DNA of 64,000 nucleotides, taken from positions 1 to 64,000 of the forward strand of contig CAIJMU010000124.1 in NCBI GenBank assembly GCA_903821875.1. Direction: 5' to 3'. This DNA comes from an uncultured Spirochaetota bacterium (lineage in GTDB: Bacteria; Spirochaetota; Spirochaetia; Treponematales; Rectinemataceae). The notes under the pieces were generated by a model. That model did no database searches and was not told where the DNA came from. It worked only from the letters and a program-made list of their open reading frames with translations. This document shows, piece after piece, positions 49,709 through 57,378 of this stretch; within the stretch, counting starts at the first letter, position 1, and every line of letters starts with the position of its first letter. The position numbers and the translations under genes are program-made.

Positions 49709-50482
49709 TTGCTCAATGAGGCTTTTAGCCTTGTGGAACCTGATGAGAATGCGCAAGCCCTGTTTACGCACTGGAACGATGTCAGCTTCGAGGACGAAGC
49801 AGAGTTCCAGGAATGGGATATGAACAAGATGCTTGCGGACACTTTGAGCGAGCATCTTGGCGTCGAGATCGATTCGGAGACCATGAAAAAGGGGCCGGAA
49901 GCCGTATTGGAGGCCCTCCGTAAAGCCTATCCTGAATTCGATGAACAAGCCGCGCCGAGGAAGAAGACCGCCAGGCAGACCGCCAGGGAGGCCCTGGCGC
50001 GGAAGGCCGAGGAGCAGGTGCAGAAGGGCCTGCGTTCCCTCTACCTCTCCCTCGTAAAGGTCCTCCATCCCGACCTCGAGGCCGATCCCCAGACGAGGGA
50101 AATCAAAGAACGAACTATGAAGGAATTGACCTCGGCCTACGAGGCGAACGATCTTCACGCCCTCCTTCGGATCGAGGCTGAGTGGATAGCCAGTGCGACT
50201 GACGGTCTCCTGACCGAGGATAGGCTGAAGGCCTACATCACGGCCCTTGGCGAGCAGGCCAAGGAGCTCGAAGACGAGCTTGATATGCTCGAGTATTCCC
50301 CGCGCTACGCCCCTATCGGGGACTTCATTGGTCTGGATGCTCATGAGGCGCTGGAGGTGGTCAGCAAGGCGAGCAAGATGCTAAAGCGCAGGATCAAGTT
50401 CCTTGCGGATCTTGTGAAGCTCTATTCAGAGCCGATGGTGAAGAAGGATTTCATGCTGGGGATCAAGGAGATGGTCGAGTAG
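49709..50482 (+). CDS. J-domain (DnaJ-like) protein, probably missing its N-terminus
   Basis: A 257-residue frame from TTG 49709 (the open frame begins at 49679). The J-domain HPD triad is at 120-122 (SLVKVLHPDLEAD), preceded by helix II LRSLYLSLVKVL and followed by ERTMKELTSAYEANDLHALL. Flanking parts are charged and helical. J proteins stimulate DnaK ATPase. The lack of a good ribosome site, and the in-frame match to the fragment at 48168, suggest it was cut by insertion of the DUF4143 ATPase segment. It may now be expressed from the ATPase transcript or not at all. Confidence 0.7.
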   Translation: MLNEAFSLVEPDENAQALFTHWNDVSFEDEAEFQEWDMNKMLADTLSEHLGVEIDSETMKKGPEAVLEALRKAYPEFDEQAAPRKKTARQTAREALARKAEEQVQKGLRSLYLSLVKVLHPDLEADPQTREIKERTMKELTSAYEANDLHALLRIEAEWIASATDGLLTEDRLKAYITALGEQAKELEDELDMLEYSPRYAPIGDFIGLDAHEALEVVSKASKMLKRRIKFLADLVKLYSEPMVKKDFMLGIKEMVE

Positions 50483-50585
50483 CGGGTTGCCATGGCGACC
50501 TGCTTGAATGTGCTGGATACGGCGATGTTCGCGACCACGCCGATCGCCATAGGAACGCTTGCAGTCGAGCAGTCGCGGTGAGACC

Positions 50586-50834
50586 TCACCCAAACAGAAT
50601 ACTGGCGAGTTGATCCTTGGTCATTGCGTGAAAAGCAGCCAAATCGTCGAGAATAGCGCTGAGGGTTCCAATCTTCAAGGGTGCATGGGCGGGGATAGTG
50701 ATGTGGTGTTCGCCTTTGGGGACCGTGCAGGATAACCGCATGTGACTACCGCTTTGCCGAACGACACTGTACCCAAGTTTTTGCAAACTTCGTGCCAATT
50801 CCGTCCCATCAAGGTCTCGCGGTAGTTTAGGCAT
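50586..50834 (-). CDS. hicA: HicA-family mRNA interferase toxin
   Basis: An 82-residue HicA/YcfA protein with the double-stranded-RNA-binding-like fold: ELARSLQKLGYSVVRQSGSHMRLS with the catalytic His in GSHMRL, then HHITIPAHAPLKIGTLSAIL. HicA cleaves mRNA and is neutralised by HicB, encoded just upstream; the two genes overlap by eight bases. Confidence 0.93.
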   Translation of the reverse strand: MPKLPRDLDGTELARSLQKLGYSVVRQSGSHMRLSCTVPKGEHHITIPAHAPLKIGTLSAILDDLAAFHAMTKDQLASILFG

Positions 50835-51033
50835 AGGCGAGAATTTCGTCCCGGACTATGTGGAGGTGAAGCATTTTGGGTTTGGCATCGGAGAAGTGGC
50901 ATTCGACGGCGTCCCGGATAGCGTCCCGGACTTCATCCAGAGTCTCGCCTTGGGTGAAAATGGACTGTCCAAGGGCGCGGGCTGAAAAGCCCCCCTCCGG
51001 TGATTCCTCTACCAAGAAAAACAGCTCTTCCAT
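50827..51033 (-). CDS. hicB: HicB-family antitoxin (short form)
   Basis: A 68-residue partial-RNase-H-fold HicB: EELFFLVEESPEGGFSARAL, SIFTQGETLDEVRDAIRDAVECHF. It lacks a separate C-terminal DNA-binding domain, as in many short HicB proteins, so autoregulation may depend on another protein. Start ATG 51033 was chosen because upstream residues do not fit the family. Encoded first, toxin second. Confidence 0.9.
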   Translation of the reverse strand: MEELFFLVEESPEGGFSARALGQSIFTQGETLDEVRDAIRDAVECHFSDAKPKMLHLHIVRDEILAYA

Positions 51034-51146
51034 GACAGAAGCATAGCACCGAATCGATGACGAACCCAAGAGATTCAACGTGCATTGATGAGCCTCGGCG
51101 TGAGTCACCGTATTGCCTGCATATCTCGCTGTCAAAACCCGTGATC

Positions 51147-51182
51147 CAGGCTCTGCACTTCGGGGAGCTGTGCTTGGTCTGA
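51147..51182 (+). pseudogene. Remnant of a DUF4143 ATPase 3' end
   Basis: Thirty-six bases reading QALHFGELCLV-stop match the last 36 bases of the intact ATPase gene at 49619-49654 (EALPFGELRVV-stop) with four mismatches. It lies beside hicB. It suggests an earlier copy of the same cassette, now mostly lost. Confidence 0.4.
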
Positions 51183-51315
51183 TTATTTCCGCAGCGCGCC
51201 TCAAGGACGAGGAACATGGAGGACGTTTCAAACTGGTCAACCCCGGTTACCCGCCCGCAAAATGGCTGCCCCTCCCGCCCGTTGAATTCACGCGCGCAGG
51301 CCAGACTTCTTCACT

Positions 51316-51707
51316 CCATGACACCCGGCAAGGCCACCTGCCTCAAAAACGAGGCCTGGCTCCCCAAGATTCTCAGGGCTGTGAAAGATCGAATTATCTG
51401 TTCTGTATCCTATGAGTCGAGGTCGAGCGGAATCATTTCCACCTATCCCGTCCATCCCCTGGCCGCCTTCGAGAGCGAGGACGGCCTCTACCTCTACGTC
51501 GAGCTGCCCGGCTCAGGCTCCATTCGCATTCTCGCCCTCGAATGCCTGCAAGAGTTCGGTGTCGGCACCGAGCGCTTCGAGAGCCCCGCAGGGTTCAGCG
51601 CAGAGGAGCGCCTCGCTGACCCCTTCGGCCTCCGCGACGATCAGTCGCCATCGCCATCGCCTCCCTCTTCCTCCCCCTTGCCCCGATCCTCGCCCTCGCC
51701 CTGCTGA
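51316..51707 (+). pseudogene. WYL-domain remnant
   Basis: The frame reads ILRAVKDRIICSVSYESRSS, then YPVHPLAAFESEDGLYLYVE, RILALECLQEFGVGTERFES and FSAEERLADPFGL. This follows the strand order of a WYL ligand-sensing domain. No N-terminal HTH precedes it, and a Ser/Pro repeat tail follows, running antisense into the cytochrome c gene. I read it as a truncated transcription-regulator remnant. Confidence 0.45.
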
Positions 51708-52405
51708 CCCTTCCGCTCCATTGTGTCCTTGTCCGGACTCCGATGGCATTCAACACAATTGTCATAGTTCCTGATGCCTTCCTCGATATGGACCGAGCGC
51801 ATTTCCGAAGCCCGGTGCTCGTGGCAGCCATAGCAGGAGTAGAGCCTGTAGTCGGCACCGCCGTGGCAGGTGGCACAGCGGACGGCATGGTCCTTGTCCA
51901 GCGCGAAGAACCTGTCGTGCTCGAAGGAGGCTGGCGTCCATTTCCCCTGACTGTGGCACTGGGCGCAGTTTCCAGAGATCTGCCGGTGGAGGCTGTCCTC
52001 GGGCACCCGGTGGCAGTCCACACATCTATCGCGCGTCTCCTGCTCAAGAAGGCCATGGTTGAATCCACCCTGCGGCCGCGTGCGCATCACCCCGGCGTGA
52101 TCGCTGTGGCAGGCGACGCAGTCTTTCAGGAGAAGCTTCTGATGGAAGGGTGTCTTGACCAGGGGCTTTGAGATCGGCAGGCCTGTGGTGGTAAGGACTC
52201 CGATGGCCTCGGGCTTGTGACAGGCCACGCATCGATTGGCCTTGGCCCCGCCAAAGGGCGTATGACAGGCGAGGCAGTCGCCGTTCAAGCTCCTATGGCC
52301 CGGGATCAGGGTCCCTGGTTCGACCATCACGCCCGGCTTCGCGATCACCAGGATGGCTACCGTGACGAGGGCGACGGCCAGGCCGGTCCTGACGAGGCGC
52401 TTCAT
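51641..52405 (-). CDS. Octahaem c-type cytochrome
   Basis: A 254-residue exported cytochrome with an N-terminal anchor (LVRTGLAVALVTVAILVIA) and eight CxxCH haem sites: CLACH, CVACH, CVACH, CVDCH, CAQCH, CATCH, CYGCH and CVECH. The C-terminus is a low-complexity Gly/Glu/Asp tail. ATG 52405 overlaps the stop of the cytochrome b gene (ATGA), so they form a pair passing electrons between quinol and periplasm. No terminal reductase is next to it. Confidence 0.92.
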   Translation of the reverse strand: MKRLVRTGLAVALVTVAILVIAKPGVMVEPGTLIPGHRSLNGDCLACHTPFGGAKANRCVACHKPEAIGVLTTTGLPISKPLVKTPFHQKLLLKDCVACHSDHAGVMRTRPQGGFNHGLLEQETRDRCVDCHRVPEDSLHRQISGNCAQCHSQGKWTPASFEHDRFFALDKDHAVRCATCHGGADYRLYSCYGCHEHRASEMRSVHIEEGIRNYDNCVECHRSPDKDTMERKGQQGEGEDRGKGEEEGGDGDGD

Positions 52406-52968
52406 GCCCAGCTCCAGAAGAGCATAATACTGATGATATGGCCCGAGGCAAGGACCAGGAAGGCTACGAAGATCGGGATATGCACCTGGCGCCACCTGGC
52501 CATGATGCCGAGCATCACCGAGTCCCAGAATACGGCTTGCTCGGTCAGAGCTGGCGGCTCGCACTCTTCCGGCTGCTTGCGCATCTGGCTGCGCGAGCGA
52601 TCCAGGAGCAATTTGCCGACCATGCCGCTCACAACGGTGACAGCCATGGCCAGAGTCGCAAGCCAGGGAAGGACGGCGTTGAAATGGATGCCGGCATGGA
52701 CCAGGATCAGGAGGGACCCAAGCCAGGCGCAGAATTCATGGAAGGTCAACAGGGACTTCGGCCTTCCCATCGAGATGAGCTTTCTCTTGCGCAGGGAATA
52801 GACGAAGGATCCGGCAATGAGCAGGGTCCCGGGAATGCCCAGGTATCGTCCGACCCAGCCGAGGTCAAGCCAATGCAGGAGGTAATCGCAAATCAGTGTT
52901 GCAGCTGCCAGCAAAATCACCAGCGCCATAAAGGGCATGACCTGCCGGACCGGAGACGGTGTCGTCAT
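52402..52968 (-). CDS. Cytochrome b-like integral membrane protein
   Basis: A 188-residue protein with about four or five hydrophobic helices (MPFMALVILLAAATLICDYLL, GIPGTLLIAGSFVYSL, FCAWLGSLLILVHAGIHF, VHIPIFVAFLVLASGHIISIML). Helix histidines (H in FHEF, VHAGIHF, VHIPI, SGHII) can bind two b haems, as in DUF4405/cytochrome b561-like proteins. ATG 52968 has AGGAG seven bases before it. It likely links menaquinol to the octahaem cytochrome. Confidence 0.82.
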   Translation of the reverse strand: MTTPSPVRQVMPFMALVILLAAATLICDYLLHWLDLGWVGRYLGIPGTLLIAGSFVYSLRKRKLISMGRPKSLLTFHEFCAWLGSLLILVHAGIHFNAVLPWLATLAMAVTVVSGMVGKLLLDRSRSQMRKQPEECEPPALTEQAVFWDSVMLGIMARWRQVHIPIFVAFLVLASGHIISIMLFWSWA

Positions 52969-53081
52969 GGAAAGCACTCCTCGCTTTTGATTTCTCGATC
53001 TTGGAGGAACACCACGACACTTTTCCATGAACAAGTTATAGTACACTAACCTTTCAAGGGTAACCTGATAATGGAGGCTAT

Positions 53082-53300
53082 ATGCGTCGACTTCCCCTTC
53101 TGGCAATTCCCCTTGTCCTGTTTGCCGCCTGTGCAGGTAGCGTTGTGCCGAGCGGACCAGCTGGTCACACGATCAATCGCGATGGCGTATTGCACAACAC
53201 GGGAACGCCCCCGGCAGCTTGCGTAAGCTGTCATGGTACCACGCTCCAAGGTAGCGGGAGCGCTCCCTCCTGCACTAAATGTCACGGCGTGGAATGGTAG
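53082..53300 (+). CDS. Small dihaem cytochrome c lipoprotein
   Basis: A 72-residue protein: signal MRRLPLLAIPLVLFAAC with a lipobox ending at Cys17, then two haem sites, CVSCH and CTKCH. It is divergent from the cytochrome b/c pair across a 113-base gap and probably acts with them as a periplasmic electron shuttle. Confidence 0.85.
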   Translation: MRRLPLLAIPLVLFAACAGSVVPSGPAGHTINRDGVLHNTGTPPAACVSCHGTTLQGSGSAPSCTKCHGVEW

Positions 53301-53406
53301 AAGCGCAGGCTGTTCTCAAGCCTGGACAGGGCGGATTGGAAGCCGTGTAGTTCGATCCTTGCCCCAGGCCTCGGCTGGAAGTCTCAATATGCGCTAAGCT
53401 CGGGAC

Positions 53407-54297
53407 ATGGAACTGCGTCATCTCCGGTATTTTGTGGCCGTTGCCCGCAAGGGTAGCTTTGTAAAGGCTGCGGAGGCACTCAATATTTCCCAGCCTCCGC
53501 TTTCCAGGCAGATTCGGGAGCTGGAGAACGAGATCGGAACGGAGCTCCTCGACCGGAGCGGCAAGCGCAGCAGGATGACCCTGGCGGGTGAGTACTTCCT
53601 GTCGGCCGCCGAGAGCATCCTGGAGGGTCTGGCTGCTTCGTGCCGCACCGCAAAGATCATCGGCGATTCCAGGACAGGCGACCTCAAGATCGGCTGCGTG
53701 ACCTTTCTCCTCGAAACCGTACTGCTCCCCCTGCTCGGAGAGTTCCGGGAAAATTCCCCTGGGACGAAACTCGACATCATGAGCATGTCCACCGAGGAGC
53801 AGCAGCGGGCACTGCGGGCGGGATCCATCGATATCGGAATCGTCGGATCCTGGATGGACGATCCAGAGCTGGACTTTTCGATCCTCATTGACGAGTGTCT
53901 CTCGCTCGTCTTTCCGCCCGGGTACTGCCGGGGGAAGGATGCCACTGCCTGCATGCGGCGCCTGTCCACTCTCCCCTTTGTTACGATGTCATCGGCTGTA
54001 GCACCTGGCTTGCGCAAGCGGCTCGAGAAGGTCTGTGGGGAGTATGGCTACAAGCTCGAAGCCGGACTCGAATGCAATGACGCGTCTGTCATCATCAAGC
54101 TTGTGGCCTCTGGCCTTGGCTGGTCTATCGTCCCTATCTTCATGGTGCCCGATGCCGATCTTGGCGGGGTGGGTACCATCGAACTGCCGCAGGGTATTTC
54201 TTTTGGACTCTGTCGGCGTCCGGCCCCCCTCTCATCCCAGGGTGAAGCCTTTTGCGAGCTGGCGCTTCACCACTTCGGGAAGGTATCAAAGAGCTAG
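53407..54297 (+). CDS. LysR-family transcriptional regulator
   Basis: A 296-residue LTTR. N-terminal wHTH MELRHLRYFVAVARKGSFVKAAEALNISQPPLSRQIRELE; the linker helix and a periplasmic-binding-protein-like effector domain (GDLKIGCVTFLLETVLLPLL, DIGIVGSWM) follow. LTTRs often regulate a divergent neighbour; none is divergent here (the small cytochrome gene is upstream on the same strand), so its target is unclear. Confidence 0.93.
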   Translation: MELRHLRYFVAVARKGSFVKAAEALNISQPPLSRQIRELENEIGTELLDRSGKRSRMTLAGEYFLSAAESILEGLAASCRTAKIIGDSRTGDLKIGCVTFLLETVLLPLLGEFRENSPGTKLDIMSMSTEEQQRALRAGSIDIGIVGSWMDDPELDFSILIDECLSLVFPPGYCRGKDATACMRRLSTLPFVTMSSAVAPGLRKRLEKVCGEYGYKLEAGLECNDASVIIKLVASGLGWSIVPIFMVPDADLGGVGTIELPQGISFGLCRRPAPLSSQGEAFCELALHHFGKVSKS

Positions 54298-54635
54298 CAG
54301 CGCGCTTGAACTATACCTTTGAGGTATGACCATCAACAAAAAGAGTATTGGCGTTCCTGCATGCTTGCTGTCAGATTCTGATGTAGCGAGATCGAAGTTG
54401 CCACGCAGAACGGTGTGCTGTTCTCCTGCCGCAGGGTAGCCACACTCCGATGCCAGCAGCATCGCGGCCCGTGAAGCTGCCGAAATTCTTCCGGCGTCGA
54501 ACTGGCCTCCGGGCGCGACTGTCGCCCAGCATTAAAAAAACACGGCCGGAATGGGGTTGCCTCCTCCCCTTTCCGGCTTCTTTTTTTTGGGATCGGCTTA
54601 CCCAGCACTCCTGCGGGATACATCAACAGGAATGG
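54298..54635. other. 338-base gap between convergent LysR and amidohydrolase genes
   Basis: It contains the bidirectional terminator at 54533-54588. The rest shows no open frame with protein-like content and no RNA motif I recognise. Confidence 0.5.
54533..54588. terminator. Bidirectional intrinsic terminator
   Basis: GCCGGAA (54545-54551) pairs with TTCCGGC (54571-54577), extended by GGGG/CCCC inside. An A-run (54534-54540) precedes and a T-run (54578-54588) follows, so it can stop both the lysR transcript and the minus-strand microcompartment operon. Confidence 0.8.
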
Positions 54636-56144
54636 TCAGCGATTGTCGAGCCGACGCCGCAAGTACCGACCTCTCGGCGCGCTGCTTGAATCGAGGGGGA
54701 TCCCTCCCTTGACGACCAGGCATGGCCATCCCCTGAGCATCTCCCCTTCGTGAAGGGCGAAATCCGATCTCGACCCTGCCCGCTCGGGGGTGACCAGCTC
54801 TCGTTTTTGCAGGTCAAGCATGACTATGTCAGCGTCGGAGCCTGGGAGAAGGCTGCCCTTCCGTGGGTAGATCCCGAAGATCTCCGCAGGAGCCTGGCAC
54901 ATTTTTCGCACAAGGGCATCGAGGGGAAAACCGTTTCGAAGAGCACTATCCACAAGGGATGGCAGATGGGTCCCGACTGCCGGATAGCCAAAGCCTGCCT
55001 CGGGGTAGAGGGAACCGAGGCGCTTCTGGGAGGAATCGAGAGGCGTGTGATCGGTACCGATCGAGTCGAGAAGACCCTCCTTCAATCCTCGCCAGAGCGC
55101 CAGGCGATCTTCGCCTCCACGGAGCGGCGGGACCATGAGAGTGCGGCTGTCGTCGCTCGATCCCGGCTCGAGGGTCAGATAGGGCGAAGTGGTTTCGGCT
55201 CGGATCTCGCGTCCTTCGTGCTTTAACTCCCTGATCGCCTGGAGACCCTCGGAAGAGGACACATGGACGAAATAGAGCTTCACCCCCGCCGTCTTTCCAA
55301 GGAAGGCAGCCCTCCGGATGGCTTCTTCCTCGATGTAGGAAGGCCTGGAGCTTGCCCAGGACGCGGGATCGAGGCCCTTGGGGCGCTGAAGCATGGCGGC
55401 CGCTGAAGCCCGGTCTGCGAGGGCTTCATTCTCGGCGTGGACGCAGAGGAGTGCTCCCTCACCGAGCTTTGCCACAGCTTCCATGACGTCAAGGGCGAAG
55501 GCATCATCGGCTCCCGGGAAGATGCCCGGAACCCCGCATAAATAGAGTTTAAACGAGGTGATGCCGAATCGAGACGCATAGATTGGTATTTCCTCGACCT
55601 GCTCCCGGGTGAATATGGCGAGGTTGAGAAAGAGGTCGGCACTAGCGAGCCTGTCCACTTCGCCGATTGTCGCTTCGAGGGTCTTGAGGTAGGGCTCCAT
55701 GCTGCCATAGAAAAGACCGAGGGTAGTGACACCGTTCAAGGCTGCTGATCGGGTCTCGCTGGCGAGCTCCTCGCGAAAGCCACCGAAGATGCCCAGGTGG
55801 ACATGGGGATCCACAACACCGGGGATAAGGAGCTTTCCCCGGGTGTCGATCAGCTTGGCGCCCTCTGTTGGAAGATTTCTCCCAAGGGCCTCGATCGTGT
55901 CGCCCCTCGTGAGAAGATCGGCTTCGATGATCCCCTGGTCGGGCAGGACAAGCGATCCACCTTTGAACAGCAGGGAGGGACCGCTCCCCCCACCCGCACT
56001 CGAAGATGCACCGCCTTTTGCCCAGGAAGGAAGGAAGGAACCTCGCCCGCCTCCCTCGACCCAGTCTGGCACGAATCCCGCCGGGCGCGGCACCGGCCCG
56101 TGGCTCCGATGAGCTCCGGTCCCGGCTCGGTTACCGTCGCTCAT
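54636..56144 (-). CDS. Hydantoinase/dihydropyrimidinase-like amidohydrolase with an N-terminal targeting-like extension
   Basis: A 502-residue cyclic-amidohydrolase (hydantoinase, allantoinase, dihydropyrimidinase and dihydroorotase group). Metal ligands are visible as DPHVHLG, the carboxylated Lys in TSFKLYLCG, HAENE, HVSS and GTDHTP. It should hydrolyse a cyclic amide; the substrate is unknown. The first ~57 residues are extra and rich in Gly, Ser and Pro, with two copies of a motif, GFVPDWVEGG (23-32) and SFLPSWAKGG (36-45). The same motif occurs in the aminotransferase of this operon. The start is fixed by a four-base overlap with the BMC-T gene, so the extension is real. It is a likely cargo signal for the shell. 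Confidence 0.9.
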   Translation of the reverse strand: MSDGNRAGTGAHRSHGPVPRPAGFVPDWVEGGGRGSFLPSWAKGGASSSAGGGSGPSLLFKGGSLVLPDQGIIEADLLTRGDTIEALGRNLPTEGAKLIDTRGKLLIPGVVDPHVHLGIFGGFREELASETRSAALNGVTTLGLFYGSMEPYLKTLEATIGEVDRLASADLFLNLAIFTREQVEEIPIYASRFGITSFKLYLCGVPGIFPGADDAFALDVMEAVAKLGEGALLCVHAENEALADRASAAAMLQRPKGLDPASWASSRPSYIEEEAIRRAAFLGKTAGVKLYFVHVSSSEGLQAIRELKHEGREIRAETTSPYLTLEPGSSDDSRTLMVPPLRGGEDRLALWRGLKEGLLDSIGTDHTPLDSSQKRLGSLYPEAGFGYPAVGTHLPSLVDSALRNGFPLDALVRKMCQAPAEIFGIYPRKGSLLPGSDADIVMLDLQKRELVTPERAGSRSDFALHEGEMLRGWPCLVVKGGIPLDSSSAPRGRYLRRRLDNR

Positions 56145-56761
56145 GCTCGATGTCGCTCCAAGGCGTACAGTGCCGCATCCTGCGCGACCCTGATATCCGA
56201 CTCGCTCCCCGAAAGGAAGAGCCGGCCGAAGCGTCCAAAGGGATTGAAGTGAATGAGGGAGACATCTGAAGCCTTTTCAGCCTCGTTCGCTGCCTGGACG
56301 ATATAGGCCGCCGGCTCGACCTCCATGACCAGGAGGGAACGGCCGGAAAGGAGGAGGTTGCCCTTGCTCTTTTTGTTGATCTGCTGGGCCTGGTAGGGAT
56401 CGACCTTGTGGATGATCCTCGAGGAGACGACCGTTGGCTTCATCCGGTCATCTTCATTCAGGCCGCAGGCTTTCAGGATGCTGTAGCCCGCGTCCTTGAC
56501 CGTGTCGACGGATTCGGAATGAAGCTCGAGGAGACCGAACTCGCGCTCCACCATCTGCAAGCCCGGTCGTACCGCCGTGGCCTTCAGCGCTGCATCGAGA
56601 AGATTGTAAACCTCGCTGCCGGGCGCCAGCTCGAGCCAAAGCTCGGCCATACCCGAGAGCACGACGTCTCCGTCGAGTTCCGAACCCAGGAATGCCGCGT
56701 ACTGAGGCTGCATGGAATCGATGAAGGCGTAGCTCCGGAGCTGGAAAGTGGATTGAGTCAC
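56141..56761 (-). CDS. BMC-T (tandem-domain) microcompartment shell protein
   Basis: A 206-residue protein with two BMC-like halves: SELDGDVVLSGMAELWLELA to GLLELHSES, then LLLSGRSLLVMEVEPAAYIVQAAN to DAALYALERH. It would form pseudohexameric trimers, often with larger gated pores than BMC-H. It lies between the BMC-H and amidohydrolase genes and overlaps the latter. Similar to PduT- or EutL-like groups only in general layout. Confidence 0.82.
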   Translation of the reverse strand: MTQSTFQLRSYAFIDSMQPQYAAFLGSELDGDVVLSGMAELWLELAPGSEVYNLLDAALKATAVRPGLQMVEREFGLLELHSESVDTVKDAGYSILKACGLNEDDRMKPTVVSSRIIHKVDPYQAQQINKKSKGNLLLSGRSLLVMEVEPAAYIVQAANEAEKASDVSLIHFNPFGRFGRLFLSGSESDIRVAQDAALYALERHRA

Positions 56762-56778
56762 GGCACTCGGCTCGGGAA

Positions 56779-57066
56779 TCAGGCGAGCTTCGTCTTGAAC
56801 AACTCTTCAAGAACCTTGACCGTATCGTCATTGGGCCGCGAGATTATATGAACCGAGACGACCTCGCCTATCTGCTTTGCGGAGGCCGCACCGGCGTCCA
56901 CAGCGGCCTTCACCGCGCCCACATCTCCCTGCACATACACGGAAACCAGACCACCACCGATCTCCTTCAATCCGAGGATGTTGACCTCCGCGGATTTGGA
57001 CATCGAATCCGTCGCCTCGATGGCGGCCACGAGACCCCTCGTCTCGATCATTCCTAATGCTTTCAT
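56779..57066 (-). CDS. BMC-H hexameric microcompartment shell protein
   Basis: A 95-residue canonical BMC-domain protein (PduA/EutM-like): [65 protein letters not shown]. The segment [10 protein letters not shown] contains the pore-loop region. It forms the flat hexagonal facets of the shell. Its ATG overlaps the BMC-P stop. Confidence 0.96.
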   Translation of the reverse strand: MKALGMIETRGLVAAIEATDSMSKSAEVNILGLKEIGGGLVSVYVQGDVGAVKAAVDAGAASAKQIGEVVSVHIISRPNDDTVKVLEELFKTKLA

Positions 57067-57365
57067 TTGCCTTCCTCCTCGCGAGAATATGTTTCCTTGC
57101 CGTCCACGACGACGCTGTCGATGATTGCTACTACCACCGCGTCCAGGGGCGCGTTATCGATGGCGAGGGATCTCGCTGCCGCGGCGCCCATGCAGACCGC
57201 CACCGTCTCGCCTTCCCCGGCGCCGACCGCGTCGATCGCCAGAAAAAGGGGACCGGAGAGCCGGGCTGACGCGTCCAGATCCCTGAGAACAAGAAGCTTT
57301 GTACCTACCAGGCTGGCGTGCTTGACCGTCGCCAGGGCCTTCCCGACTACCCGACAAATTCTCAT
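57063..57365 (-). CDS. BMC-P (EutN/CcmL) pentameric vertex protein
   Basis: A 100-residue EutN/CcmL protein: [68 protein letters not shown]. Pentamers cap the shell vertices, so with BMC-H and BMC-T a closed compartment is possible. Confidence 0.95.
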   Translation of the reverse strand: MRICRVVGKALATVKHASLVGTKLLVLRDLDASARLSGPLFLAIDAVGAGEGETVAVCMGAAAARSLAIDNAPLDAVVVAIIDSVVVDGKETYSREEEGK

Positions 57366-57378
57366 TCCCTGCCTCCGA

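Noticed and set aside
54298-54532. Possible cobalamin riboswitch on the minus strand
   Set aside because: A few bases near 54430-54470 recall a B12-box, but the core GCCACTG/AAGCCAGGAGAC-type elements are not present in order.
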